NCBI RefSeq assembly: GCF_001514125.1
Contig: NZ_KQ948568.1
Coordinates: forward strand, 80,775 to 144,774
Length of the DNA stretch: 64,000 nucleotides
Source of the DNA: Streptomyces longwoodensis
GTDB taxonomy: Bacteria > Actinomycetota > Actinomycetes > Streptomycetales > Streptomycetaceae
Direction of reading: 5' to 3'
Below, piece after piece: positions 42,253 through 50,363 of this stretch. Positions within the stretch are counted from its first letter, which is position 1; every line of letters begins with the position of its first letter. A model generated the notes under the pieces. It was not told the DNA's origin and searched no databases. It saw only the letters and a list, made by a program, of their open reading frames with translations. The position numbers and the translations under genes were made by a program.

Positions 42253-43197
42253 ATGGCGACGACCGTCGGTGACGTGGAACGGTTCGAGGCGTCCAGGGGG
42301 CGGCTGGAGGCCATCGCCTACCGGCTGCTCGGGTCCGCGAGCGAGGCCGAGGACGTCGTGCAGGAGACGTACCTGCGCTGGCAGGCGGCCGACCCCGGGC
42401 GCATCGAGGTCCCCGAGGCGTGGCTGACCAAGGTCCTCACCAACCTGTGCCTGAACCAGCTCACCTCGGCCCGCGCCCGGCGCGAGACCTACGTCGGCGA
42501 GTGGCTCCCCGAGCCCCTCCTGGCCGGCGACCCGATGCTCGGCCCCGCCGACACCGCCGAACAGCGCGAGTCGGTGTCGTACGCGGTGCTCACCGTGATG
42601 GAGCGGCTGTCGCCCAACGAGCGGGCGGTGTACGTGCTGCGGGAGGCGTTCGACTACCCGCACCGGGAGATCGCCGAGATCCTCGACCTCACCGAGGCCG
42701 CCAGCCAGCAGATCTACCACCGCGCCAAGAAGCACGTGGCCGAGGGCCGGGCCCGCGCCGAGATCGACGAGTCCGCGGCCCGGAAGATCGTCGACGAGTT
42801 CCTCGCCGCGGCGACCAGCGGCCGGACCGAGCCGCTGGTCCGGCTGCTCACCGCGGACGCGGTCGCGGTCGGTGACGGCGGCGGTGTGATCCCGGCCCGC
42901 GCCAAGGGGTTCCGGGGGGCGCTCGCCGTCGCGACGTTCCTGCGGGGCCTGTTCAAGCCCGGCAAGGCCAAGCGCGCCCTGGTCGGCGGCTCGCCCGACG
43001 TGTACGCGACGACGGCGAACGGCGGGCCCGCCCTGGTGGCCGTGCTCGACGGCCGGGTCATCGGCGTCATGTGCCTGGAGGTGACCCCGGACGGCATCGC
43101 CGCGTTCCGCAACCAGGTCAACCCCGCCAAGCTCGGGCGGGCGACCCGCGCCTGGGCGGCCGACGACCACGGCGAGCCCCTGCTCACCGCCTTCTGA
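42253..43197 (+). CDS. sigJ: ECF41-type sigma factor (SigJ-like) with SnoaL-like C-terminal domain
   Basis: 314 residues. Region 2 (YRLLGSASEAEDVVQETYLRW) and region 4 (LSPNERAVYVLREAFDYPHR) are followed by a SnoaL-like domain that replaces a separate anti-sigma factor. ECF41 hallmarks are visible: WLPEP between sigma regions, DGGG (DGGGV rather than DGGGK) and NPAKL (for NPDKL) in the C-terminal domain. ECF41 genes sit next to oxidoreductases or carboxymuconolactone decarboxylases that they control; here the next gene is an FAD oxidoreductase. ATG 42253 is the start; little ribosome-site signal. Confidence 0.88.
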   Translation: MATTVGDVERFEASRGRLEAIAYRLLGSASEAEDVVQETYLRWQAADPGRIEVPEAWLTKVLTNLCLNQLTSARARRETYVGEWLPEPLLAGDPMLGPADTAEQRESVSYAVLTVMERLSPNERAVYVLREAFDYPHREIAEILDLTEAASQQIYHRAKKHVAEGRARAEIDESAARKIVDEFLAAATSGRTEPLVRLLTADAVAVGDGGGVIPARAKGFRGALAVATFLRGLFKPGKAKRALVGGSPDVYATTANGGPALVAVLDGRVIGVMCLEVTPDGIAAFRNQVNPAKLGRATRAWAADDHGEPLLTAF

Positions 43198-43224
43198 GTC
43201 CGGCGCCCCGCACACCCACGGTGA

Positions 43225-43240
43225 TGTGACCTGCTTCACA
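43225..43240. promoter_or_regulatory. Rex-like (or Crp-like) operator
   Basis: TGTGACCTGCTTCACA: 5-bp arms TGTGA and TCACA separated by 6 bp. It matches the Streptomyces Rex operator pattern TGTGAA-N4-TTCACA in all but one arm position, and also the Crp pattern TGTGA-N6-TCACA. It lies 79 bp before the NDH-2-like gene. Rex controls respiratory dehydrogenases including ndh in S. coelicolor, which favours Rex. Confidence 0.65.
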
Positions 43241-43319
43241 CCCGTCCGTTGTCAGGAATCGGCGCGCCGTCCGGTTCAAGGGGCGAACCGCCGACAACGG
43301 ACCAGACAGGAGCACCGAC

Positions 43320-44519
43320 ATGCAGCACCGCATCGTCGTCCTCGGAGCCGGATACTCCGGAGCCAGCGCCGCCGGGCGGCTCGCCAAGCGCCTGCGCCGC
43401 GAAGACGTCTCCGTGACCCTCGTCAACGCCGAGCCCGACTTCGTCGAGCGGGTGCGGCTGCACCAGCTCGCCACCGGCCACGACCTCCCGTCCCGGCCGC
43501 TCGCCGAGATGTTCGAGGGCACCGGTGTCGACCTCCGGGTCGCCCGGGTCACCGCCGTGGACGCCGACCGCAAGGCCGTCACCCTCACCACCGCCGACGG
43601 CCCGGACGAACTGCCGTACGACACCCTCGTCTACGCCCTCGGCAGCCACTGGGACGACCAGGGCGTCCCCGGTGCCGCCGAGCACGCCCACGAGCTGGCC
43701 GGCCGCGCCGGTGCGCTGCGGCTGCGCGAGCGTCTGGCCGCGCTGGAGGCCGGGCGGCCCGTCGTGGTCGTGGGCGCCGGCCTGACCGGCCTGGAGGCCG
43801 TCACCGAGATCGCCGAGGCCCGCCCCGACCTCGACGTCGCCCTCGCCGCCCGCGACGGGCTCGGCGACTGGCTGTCCGACAAGGGCCGCCGGCACCTGGG
43901 GGAGGTCCTCGACCGGCTGGGCGTCACGGTGCACGAGCACACGGCGGTCGTCGCCGTCGAGGCCGACCTCGTCCTGACCGCCGACGGCACGGTCCTGCCG
44001 TCCGCCGCGACCGTGTGGACCACCGGCTTCACCGTCCACCCGATCGCGCGGGCCACCACCCTGGAGGTCACCGACACCGGCCGGATCGTCGTCGACGGCA
44101 CGATGCGCTCGGTCTCCCACCCGGACGTCTACGCCGTCGGCGACGCGGCCTGGGCGATGGGACCCGGCGACAAGCCGCTGCGCATGTCGTGCGCCTCGGG
44201 CACCCCCTCGGCCTGGCAGGCCGCCGACGCCATCGCGGCCCGTCTGACCGGCGGCAAGCACAAGGACGTCCCGCTGCGTTACTTCAACCAGTGCGTCTCG
44301 CTGGGCCGCAAGGACGGCCTCATCCAGTACGTCACCGCCGACGACCGCGCCGTCCCGCGCGCCCTGGCCGGACGCGTCGCCGCCGTTTACAAGGAGCTGG
44401 TCTGCAAGGGCGCGGTCTGGGCCGTCGCCCACCCGACCCTCGGCATGCCGACCCGCCGCCGCGCCGTCGTGGAGCAGCCGGCGTCCACCGGGACGGCCCC
44501 GGCCGAAGCCGCCGCGTGA
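43320..44519 (+). CDS. FAD-dependent NADH dehydrogenase-like oxidoreductase (NDH-2 type)
   Basis: 399 residues. Two dinucleotide folds: VVLGAGYSGASAAGRL for FAD at the N-terminus and VVVVGAGLTGLEAVTEIA for NAD(P)H at about 147, with HPDVYAVGDAAW closing the FAD site. Two-Cys redox motifs are absent, so it is NDH-2-like rather than a disulfide reductase. It has the Rex-like site upstream and follows the ECF41 sigma gene, so redox state and SigJ may both act on it. A strong terminator at 44553-44584 follows. Confidence 0.9.
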   Translation: MQHRIVVLGAGYSGASAAGRLAKRLRREDVSVTLVNAEPDFVERVRLHQLATGHDLPSRPLAEMFEGTGVDLRVARVTAVDADRKAVTLTTADGPDELPYDTLVYALGSHWDDQGVPGAAEHAHELAGRAGALRLRERLAALEAGRPVVVVGAGLTGLEAVTEIAEARPDLDVALAARDGLGDWLSDKGRRHLGEVLDRLGVTVHEHTAVVAVEADLVLTADGTVLPSAATVWTTGFTVHPIARATTLEVTDTGRIVVDGTMRSVSHPDVYAVGDAAWAMGPGDKPLRMSCASGTPSAWQAADAIAARLTGGKHKDVPLRYFNQCVSLGRKDGLIQYVTADDRAVPRALAGRVAAVYKELVCKGAVWAVAHPTLGMPTRRRAVVEQPASTGTAPAEAAA

Positions 44520-44552
44520 GCCGCGGAACGACCGCGTGAGCCGTGGCACGAC

Positions 44553-44584
44553 GAGGCCCCGGCACCACCAGGTGCCGGGGCCTC
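44553..44584. terminator. Bidirectional terminator, 14-bp perfect stem
   Basis: GAGGCCCCGGCACC (44553-44566), loop ACCA, GGTGCCGGGGCCTC (44571-44584). It separates the NDH-2-like gene from the convergent SCO5918-like gene and can end both. Confidence 0.9.
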
Positions 44585-44596
44585 ACGTGGGAAGGG

Positions 44597-44887
44597 CTAC
44601 CAGCCCCAGCCCTCGGCGGACACCTCACCGGCCGGCGCGGCGGCCGGGGTGACCACGGCCTCGTGGCAGGTGAACCCGAGCCGGGTCAGCGCCCGGTGCA
44701 TCTCGGCGGCGGTGAAGTCGCGCCGGTCCTGCCGGGTGACGATCTCGCCGACCTGCTTGACCGGGAAGACCTGACTCCCGACGGTCACGCACGTGCCGAC
44801 GGCCGGCTCGGGCGTGACGTCCCGCATCGAGTGCTCGACCTCGCTCTTGGTCAGGTCGAAGGGGAACCGGGCGATGACACAGCGCAT
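44597..44887 (-). CDS. SCO5918-family small protein, cold-shock cluster A
   Basis: 96 residues: MRCVIARFPFDLTKSEVEHS, VGSQVFPVKQVGEIVTRQDRRDF and ALTRLGFTCHE are shared nearly word for word with the protein at 54328-54660. I recall this as the SCO5918 family, encoded beside cold-shock proteins and DEAD-box helicases in Streptomyces. No catalytic motif is visible; the strongly conserved RQDRRDF block and single Cys may matter. It follows the helicase gene on the same strand, so co-transcription is likely. Confidence 0.8.
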   Translation of the reverse strand: MRCVIARFPFDLTKSEVEHSMRDVTPEPAVGTCVTVGSQVFPVKQVGEIVTRQDRRDFTAAEMHRALTRLGFTCHEAVVTPAAAPAGEVSAEGWGW

Positions 44888-44966
44888 GACGCCTCCACGG
44901 GAGTACGGGAAGGAAGGACCCCGGCCGGGACCGGGGCCGCGAGGGTGAGCTGGAGCAGGGGGCGGG

Positions 44967-46472
44967 TCAGCGGTCGTCCCGCGGCGCGGAGCGCCGGGGA
45001 CGGGACGCGCCCCGTCGGCCGCGGTTGCGCCCGCCCGCCGACCCGGTGCCCGTGCCCGTGCGCCGCTGTCCGGCCGGCGGGGCCGCCGGGGCCGGGACGG
45101 TGATGGTGACGGGCACGCCGGACGGGGTCCGTGCGCCGGTGATGCGGCCGAGTTCCGCCTCGCCGGGCCGCACCCGGGCGCTGCTGGGCGTGATGCCGGC
45201 GTCGGCCATCAGCCGGTCCATCGCGCGCCGCTGGTGCGGCAGCACGAGGGTGACGACGGTGCCCGACTCGCCGGCGCGTGCCGTACGGCCGCCGCGGTGC
45301 AGGTAGTCCTTGTGGTCGCCGGGCGGGTCGACGTTCAGGACCAGGTCGAGGCCCTCCACGTGGATGCCACGGGCGGCGACGTTGGTCGCGACCAGCGCCG
45401 TGACCTGGCCGTCCTTGAACTGGGCGAGCGTGCGGTTGCGCTGCGGCTGGGACTTGCCGCCGTGCAGCGCCGAGGCGCGCACCCCCACGGACAGCAGGTG
45501 CTTGGCCATCTTGTCCACCGCGTGCTTGGTGTCCAGGAACATGATCACGCGGCCCTCGCGGGCGGCGATCTCGGTGGCCGTGGCGTGCTTGTCCGTGTCG
45601 TGCACGTGGAGCAGGTGGTGCTCCATGGTGGTGACGCTGCCGGCGGAGGAGTCCACCGAGTGCACGACCGGGTCGTGCAGATAGCGGCGCACCAGCAGGT
45701 CGATGTTCCGGTCCAGGGTGGCCGAGAACAGCAGCCGCTGTCCGCCCGGCGCGACCTGGTCGAGCAGCGCGGTCACCTGAGGCATGAAGCCCATGTCGGC
45801 CATCTGGTCGGCCTCGTCGAGCACGGTGGTGCCGACCTGGTCGAGCCGGCAGTCGCCGCGCTCGATGAGGTCCTTGAGGCGGCCGGGCGTGGCGACGACG
45901 ACCTCGGCGCCGGCGCGCAGCGCGCCCGCCTGACGGCCGATCGACATGCCGCCCACCACGGTCGCGAGCCGCAGCCGCAGCGCACGGGCGTACGGGGTGA
46001 GCGCGTCGGTGACCTGCTGGGCGAGCTCGCGGGTGGGCACGAGGACCAGCGCGAGCGGCTGGCGGGGCTGGGCCCGCTGTCCGTCGAGCCGGGCCAGCAC
46101 GGGCAGCCCGAAGGCGAGCGTCTTGCCGGAGCCGGTGCGGCCACGGCCGAGGACGTCCCGGCCGGCCAGCGCGTTCGGCAGGGTGGCCGCCTGGATCGGG
46201 AACGGCTCGACGACACCCTCGGCGTCCAGCGCCGCGAGCAGCCGTGCGGGCATGTCGAGTTCGGCGAACGCCTCGACGGCCGGCAGCGGCGGGGTGATGG
46301 TCTCCGGCAGCGCGAATTCCTGCGGGCGCTGGGCCGGGCCCGAGCCGCGGCCCCGGTCGCCCTGGCCCTTGCGCCCGTTGGGGCGTCCGGTGCCGGCGGT
46401 GGGACGGGAACCGCGGTGGTGCGAGTCCTGGGATCGGAAACGATTGCCACGCGCGGGGCGGGCGCGGTTCAT
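44967..46472 (-). CDS. DEAD-box ATP-dependent RNA helicase
   Basis: 501 residues from ATG 46472. All DEAD-box motifs appear: Q motif region FPIQAATLPN, motif I GRTGSGKTLA, Ia PTRELAQQ, Ib TPGRL, II VLDEADQM, III SATLD, V VATNVAARGIH and VI HRGGRTARAG. An Arg/Gly-rich tail (GRNRGRRGASRPRR) probably binds RNA. It lies downstream of cspA on the same strand and upstream of an SCO5918-family gene, the arrangement of a cold-response cluster that unwinds RNA structure at low temperature. Confidence 0.93.
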   Translation of the reverse strand: MNRARPARGNRFRSQDSHHRGSRPTAGTGRPNGRKGQGDRGRGSGPAQRPQEFALPETITPPLPAVEAFAELDMPARLLAALDAEGVVEPFPIQAATLPNALAGRDVLGRGRTGSGKTLAFGLPVLARLDGQRAQPRQPLALVLVPTRELAQQVTDALTPYARALRLRLATVVGGMSIGRQAGALRAGAEVVVATPGRLKDLIERGDCRLDQVGTTVLDEADQMADMGFMPQVTALLDQVAPGGQRLLFSATLDRNIDLLVRRYLHDPVVHSVDSSAGSVTTMEHHLLHVHDTDKHATATEIAAREGRVIMFLDTKHAVDKMAKHLLSVGVRASALHGGKSQPQRNRTLAQFKDGQVTALVATNVAARGIHVEGLDLVLNVDPPGDHKDYLHRGGRTARAGESGTVVTLVLPHQRRAMDRLMADAGITPSSARVRPGEAELGRITGARTPSGVPVTITVPAPAAPPAGQRRTGTGTGSAGGRNRGRRGASRPRRSAPRDDR

Positions 46473-46590
46473 GGGGGAACCTTCCTCGATGCGGCACGTA
46501 TCGAGGAATTCCTCCGGGGGCGTGGTGACGCGACGCTCGACCGCACGAGGATTCACAAGAATGAGCCGAAAGAAAATCCGGGAATGAGCG

Positions 46591-46619
46591 GGGGCCCGCA
46601 CCCCGAGAGCGCGGGCCCC
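46591..46619 (-). terminator. Terminator downstream of cspA (cluster A)
   Basis: GGGGCCCGC (46591-46599) pairs with GCGGGCCCC (46611-46619) around an 11-nt loop, 48 bp past the cspA stop. Read-through would carry transcription into the helicase gene. Confidence 0.75.
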
Positions 46620-46666
46620 AGCCACATGAGATGTCGCGGGCTCAAGGCCCGCGGTACGCGTCAGCG

Positions 46667-46870
46667 TCAGGCAGGAACGATGTTCTCGGCCTGCGGGCCC
46701 TTCTGGCCCTGCGTGACGTCGAAGGTAACCTTCTGGCCTTCCTGAAGCTCACGGAAGCCGGACGTGGCGATGTTCGAGTAGTGGGCGAACACGTCAGCGC
46801 CGCCACCGTCCTGCTCGATGAAGCCGAAGCCCTTTTCCGAGTTGAACCACTTCACGGTGCCAGATGCCAT
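46667..46870 (-). CDS. cspA: Cold-shock protein, CspA family (cluster A)
   Basis: 67 residues, the full CspA length: MASGTVKWFNSEKGFGFIEQ with RNP1 KGFGFI and RNP2 VFAHYSNI, ending AENIVPA. One OB-fold domain that binds single-stranded RNA/DNA. The frame extends to 46999 but the ATG at 46870, after the AGGGAGA-type leader, matches the family. The second copy at 55140-55343 differs at about ten positions. A long A+T-rich leader with shared elements lies upstream. Confidence 0.96.
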   Translation of the reverse strand: MASGTVKWFNSEKGFGFIEQDGGGADVFAHYSNIATSGFRELQEGQKVTFDVTQGQKGPQAENIVPA

Positions 46871-46912
46871 TTGAATCTCCCTTGGGGGGCAGTACCGGAC
46901 TCCGCACTTTAC

Positions 46913-47002
46913 GGAATCCGCGTCGCCGCGATGATCACCCCTCCGGAAGAATCCGGAAAGCACTGCAAAGACTTGAATCTCTGGCAACCAAAACTGCAAC
47001 AG
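46913..47002 (-). promoter_or_regulatory. Conserved upstream elements of cspA (cluster A)
   Basis: Two blocks are shared with the region upstream of the other cspA: GTCGCC(G/A)(C/T)GATGATC at 46922-46936 in plus orientation, and CTGGCAACCAAAACTGCAAC at 46981-47000. They are 43 bp apart here and 18 bp apart at the other copy. They lie 45-130 bp before the cspA start in A+T-rich DNA and could be promoter parts or a structured cold-shock leader. Confidence 0.7.
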
Positions 47003-47258
47003 TTATCACGCTAACACAGGTCACCGGCACGCGGCCATGCGTTTCCTCCGCGCGCGGATAGTCTGATCCCCGCACCCACCGCAAATCTGTACCGGTGGCC
47101 ATAGATATTCGTCGCGGTTGACGTCACCCTCCGGGCCCTCGCCTCCCGGCGGCCCGTCCCGGCGGCCCGTTTTCCGGACCGGGCGCCGCACAACTGGCGG
47201 CGGATGCGGCACCGGTGGCCGGCCCGGGGGCGGGGCGGTGCGCTGCACCACACCCGGC

Positions 47259-47282
47259 AATCTGCATGCGTCGCGGCAGATT
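47259..47282. promoter_or_regulatory. Inverted repeat upstream of the BlaI-family gene
   Basis: AATCTGC (47259-47265), 10-nt spacer, GCAGATT (47276-47282), perfect arms. It lies 152 bp before the BlaI-type start within the 560-bp region between cspA and that gene. It could be the repressor's operator, though BlaI boxes usually have TACA-TGTA arms, so this is open. The rest of 47003-47433 shows no gene. Confidence 0.35.
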
Positions 47283-47433
47283 TCCTCCCCCGCTCACCCC
47301 CTTCTCGTACTCGCCGCCGTGCTGCTCCCGCCACTCCGGGCGCCTCCGCCGTTCGGGTGCCTACGATGGGCCGCTGGACCACTCACGGGACCGGTCCGGC
47401 ACGGGGACCGCGGAGCGGCGGAGGGGAGCGAGG

Positions 47434-47874
47434 GTGACGGACGACCGGGAGCCCGGCCGGCGCGACCGGCGGCAGCGCCCCCGGCGCCGGGCCCAGGGTG
47501 AGCTCGAGGGGCTGGTCCTGGCGGCCCTGCGGGAGGCCGACGGCCCGGCGACGGCGGGCTGGGTGCAGGAACGCCTCGGCGGCGACCTCGCCTACACCAC
47601 CGTGATCACCATCCTCACGCGGCTGCTGGCCAAGGGCGCGGTGACCCGGGAGCGCGCGGGCCGGTCCTTCGCCTGGACGCCGGTGTCCGACCGGGCGGGA
47701 CTCGCCGCGCACAGGATGCGCAAGGTGCTGGACCGCGAGAGCGACCGGGAGGCGGTCCTCGCCAGCTTCGTCACCTCCCTCGACGCCGGCGACGAACGCC
47801 TGCTGCGGGAACTGCTGGAGCGCGCGGGGCCTGAGGGGGCCGAGGGCCCCGAGGGCCGCGAGGGGGAGGACTGA
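47434..47874 (+). CDS. BlaI/MecI-family transcriptional repressor
   Basis: 146 residues from GTG 47434, after GGAGGGGAG. Winged helix at about 20-85: LVLAALREADGPATAGWVQ, then AYTTVITILTRLLAKGAV as recognition helix, and GRSFAWTPV as wing. A C-terminal dimerisation helix and an acidic Gly/Glu tail from GGGGCC-type repeats follow. The M56 peptidase gene starts 6 bp on, as in bla/mec and cop-type pairs where the peptidase inactivates the repressor on a cell-envelope signal. No beta-lactamase gene adjoins. Confidence 0.9.
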   Translation: MTDDREPGRRDRRQRPRRRAQGELEGLVLAALREADGPATAGWVQERLGGDLAYTTVITILTRLLAKGAVTRERAGRSFAWTPVSDRAGLAAHRMRKVLDRESDREAVLASFVTSLDAGDERLLRELLERAGPEGAEGPEGREGED

Positions 47875-47880
47875 GGCGGC

Positions 47881-48813
47881 GTGGGCGTGTTCGTCTTCCT
47901 CCCGCTGGTCCTGCCGCTGACGGCGTGGCCGGTCGCCCGGCTCGCCGCGCAGCACCTGCACCCCCGGACGGCGACCCGGCTGCTCACCGCGCTGGCGGCC
48001 GTCATGGCGGTGTGCAGCACCGTGTGCCTGGCGCTGCTGATGGTGGTGGGCACCGCCCAACTGCCCGGCAACCCGCTGCCCGACGGCTGGTCCGACCCCG
48101 AGGTCCGCGCGGCGGTGCCGTACGACGAGGTGGCCGGCCGGGCGGCCGTGCCCGCGCTGCTCCTGGTGCTCGCCGCGTGCACGGGCACCCTCCGGCGCCA
48201 CCGGCGGGTGCGCCGCCGGGGCCACGCGGCCCTGGCCGGCCTGCCGGACACCGAGGTCGCCGTGCTGCCCGACGGCGAGCCCTACGCGTACGCTCTGCCG
48301 GGCGGGCCGCGCGGCCGGGTCGTCGTGACGACAGCGCTGCTGACGCACCTGCAACCGGCCGAACGCCGGGCGCTGTTCGCCCATGAGCGGGCGCACCTGA
48401 CGGCCCGCCACCACCGGTACCTGCTCACCGTGCGGCTGGCCGCCCGCGCCAACCCGTTCCTGCGCCCCCTGCGGGCCGCGGTGGCGTACACGACGGAGCG
48501 CTGGGCGGACGAGGCGGCGGCCGAGGCGGTCGGCAGCCGCCGGGCCGTGGCCCGCGCGATCGGCCGGGCGGCGCTGGTCTCCCGGGGCACGCCGGTGCCG
48601 ACCCTCGCGGGCCTGGCGGCGCCCGGCCCGGTGCCGCGCCGGGTCGCCGCGCTCCTCGCCCCGGCCCCGGTGACCCGGGCCTGGCCGTCGGCGTTCACGG
48701 CCGTGGGGCTCGCGGCCTGGACGGCGGCCGCGGGGACGGCCGTGTCGGCCATGTCGTCCGCGAACTCCGCCGTCACCCTGGCGCTGGTCCTGCGGGCGGC
48801 GACACCCCTGTAA
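47881..48813 (+). CDS. M56-family (BlaR1-like) membrane metallopeptidase
   Basis: 310 residues with about five membrane segments and a cytoplasmic peptidase loop carrying HERAHL (HExxH zinc motif) and TTERWADEAAAEAVG, whose Glu/Asp cluster is the third ligand region. No penicillin-binding sensor domain follows the last helix, so the signal is not a beta-lactam bound outside in the manner of BlaR1. Paired with the BlaI-type repressor upstream. Confidence 0.88.
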   Translation: MGVFVFLPLVLPLTAWPVARLAAQHLHPRTATRLLTALAAVMAVCSTVCLALLMVVGTAQLPGNPLPDGWSDPEVRAAVPYDEVAGRAAVPALLLVLAACTGTLRRHRRVRRRGHAALAGLPDTEVAVLPDGEPYAYALPGGPRGRVVVTTALLTHLQPAERRALFAHERAHLTARHHRYLLTVRLAARANPFLRPLRAAVAYTTERWADEAAAEAVGSRRAVARAIGRAALVSRGTPVPTLAGLAAPGPVPRRVAALLAPAPVTRAWPSAFTAVGLAAWTAAAGTAVSAMSSANSAVTLALVLRAATPL

Positions 48814-48839
48814 CGGCGACACCTCCGTAGGGGCGTCCC

Positions 48840-48857
48840 GGCCCCGGGGCGGGGGCC
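48840..48857. terminator. Hairpin between M56 and terB genes
   Basis: GGCCCC (48840-48845), 6-nt loop, GGGGCC (48852-48857), between convergent gene ends. Plausible shared terminator. Confidence 0.4.
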
Positions 48858-48882
48858 ATGAACAGGGGTGCCGCCGGACCGG

Positions 48883-49338
48883 TCAGAGGTCGAACTCGTG
48901 CGGCGGCAGGTCGAGCGTGAAGCACGCCTCGCGGACGACGGCCTGCTCGGTCTTGTCGAAGTCGCCGTCGGCGCCGCCGATGACGATGCCGATCTGGATG
49001 ACGGCCCGTGCCTCGGCGGGCTTCTTCTTCGCCTTGGCGACCTCCTGCAACACGCTGACCTTGCCGAAGGCGAAGTCGGCGGTGAGCTTGTCGAGGTTCG
49101 CCTCGAAGCGGCGGCGCAGGTCGTCGGCGTCGAAGTTCTGCAACACCTCGTTCGTGGCGATCAGTTGGGCCACGCGCTGCCGCTCGGCCGGGTCGATCGT
49201 GCCGTCGGCGGCCGCGACCAGGGCGCACATCGCCATGCTCGCATCGCGGAAGGCGCCGCTCTTCAGGTCGTTCTTCTTCGCCACGAGCTGGGTCTGCATC
49301 GTCGACGCGGACTCCTTGATGCGGTCCCACAGGGCCAT
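48883..49338 (-). CDS. terB: TerB-family tellurite resistance protein
   Basis: 151 residues, the full TerB length. MALWDRIKESASTMQTQL, then CALVAAADGTIDPAERQRV and GIVIGGADGDFDKTEQAVV: the two Asp/Glu-rich helices form the metal-binding face of the TerB fold. A cytosolic protein that joins membrane-associated Ter complexes in stress and phage response. No other ter genes lie next to it; the TerD-nuclease gene is 27 kb away. Confidence 0.92.
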   Translation of the reverse strand: MALWDRIKESASTMQTQLVAKKNDLKSGAFRDASMAMCALVAAADGTIDPAERQRVAQLIATNEVLQNFDADDLRRRFEANLDKLTADFAFGKVSVLQEVAKAKKKPAEARAVIQIGIVIGGADGDFDKTEQAVVREACFTLDLPPHEFDL

Positions 49339-49445
49339 GCGAACTCCATGTGTGTGCGTTGTCGTCAGATCTACAGCACCGTAGAAACTAGCGACGCGGC
49401 GGATAAGTTCCTGGCTCCGGCGGGCGCCCGCACCTCACCGCCGGC

Positions 49446-50219
49446 TCACCGCACCGGGAAGCCGAACGCGTACCCCTGGTCCTTGAGCCAGGGCAGGACC
49501 CGGCGCAGCGCCTCGACCGTCTGGGAGCGGTCGCCGCCCGCGTCGTGGAAGAGCAGCGTCGGCCCGTTCGCCACCTCCCGCTGGACGGTGGCGACGATGG
49601 CGTCCGTGCCCGGCCGCTCGAAGTCCTTGGTGTCGACGTTCCAGCCCAGCGGGCGCATGCCCCGCGAGGCGGCGAGCGTACGGCTGTACGGCGTGAACGC
49701 ACCGCCGGGCGCCCGGTAGTACATCGGCCGGACACCCCCGGACGCCTCGGTGATCATGCGTTCGGCGTCGAGGACCTGCTGCTTCTGGTACGCCTCGGAC
49801 TGCTTGTCCATGGTGGTGTCGTGCGACACCGAGTGGTCGCACAGCCGGTGCCCCTCCGCGACGACCCGCTTCACCAGGTCGGGGTGGGCCTGCGCCTGCG
49901 TGCCCACCATGCAGAAGGTGGCCTTCACGCCGTACTCCCGGAGCACGTCGAGCACTTGGGGGGTCCAGCGCGGGTCGGGCCCGTCGTCGATGGTGATGTT
50001 GACGCCCCGCGGGCCCCGGTCGGAGGCGTGCACGATGCTCACGTCGACGGCCTTGACCTGGCCGGCCGGCGTGGCGGACGCGGCCGCCTTCGACGGACCG
50101 CCCCCCGCGGCACCGGCCTGCGCCGCCCACACCGAGGCCCCGGCGGCGACCAGCGTCACCCCGAGCGCCGCACCGACGACCTTGCCGTACCAGCCCCGCC
50201 TGCCCCCGTGCCGCGCCAT
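49446..50219 (-). CDS. Secreted polysaccharide deacetylase (NodB/CE4)
   Basis: 257 residues with an N-terminal membrane or signal segment (VVGAALGVTLVAAGASVWAA), then a NodB domain: INITIDDGPD-type motif 1 (NITIDDGPDP), HSVSHD as the H-x3-H zinc motif, RAPGGAF as motif 3 and LLFHDAGGD as motif 5. It should remove N-acetyl groups from peptidoglycan or chitin-like polymers outside the membrane. ATG 50219; single gene. Confidence 0.92.
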   Translation of the reverse strand: MARHGGRRGWYGKVVGAALGVTLVAAGASVWAAQAGAAGGGPSKAAASATPAGQVKAVDVSIVHASDRGPRGVNITIDDGPDPRWTPQVLDVLREYGVKATFCMVGTQAQAHPDLVKRVVAEGHRLCDHSVSHDTTMDKQSEAYQKQQVLDAERMITEASGGVRPMYYRAPGGAFTPYSRTLAASRGMRPLGWNVDTKDFERPGTDAIVATVQREVANGPTLLFHDAGGDRSQTVEALRRVLPWLKDQGYAFGFPVR

Positions 50220-50363
50220 GCCCGCCCCGCCTTCCCGCAGTTGCCCCGTCTGTTCGAACGACCACCCGGCAGGACGACAACGGGGCCCGGGAGGATCCGC
50301 CCGTTACGGACTACGGACAATTCCGGGGAACTCCGGGAACAACTCGACGGACGCCGACCCGTC

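Noticed and set aside
43250..43271. ECF41 promoter (TGTCA and CGTC) before the NDH-2-like gene
   Set aside because: The spacing between TGTCAGG and CGTC is 11 bp against about 16 in known ECF41 promoters.
19282..49338. A tellurite-resistance operon
   Set aside because: TerD-fusion and terB are about 27 kb apart with unrelated genes between, and terA, terC, terE and terZ are absent.
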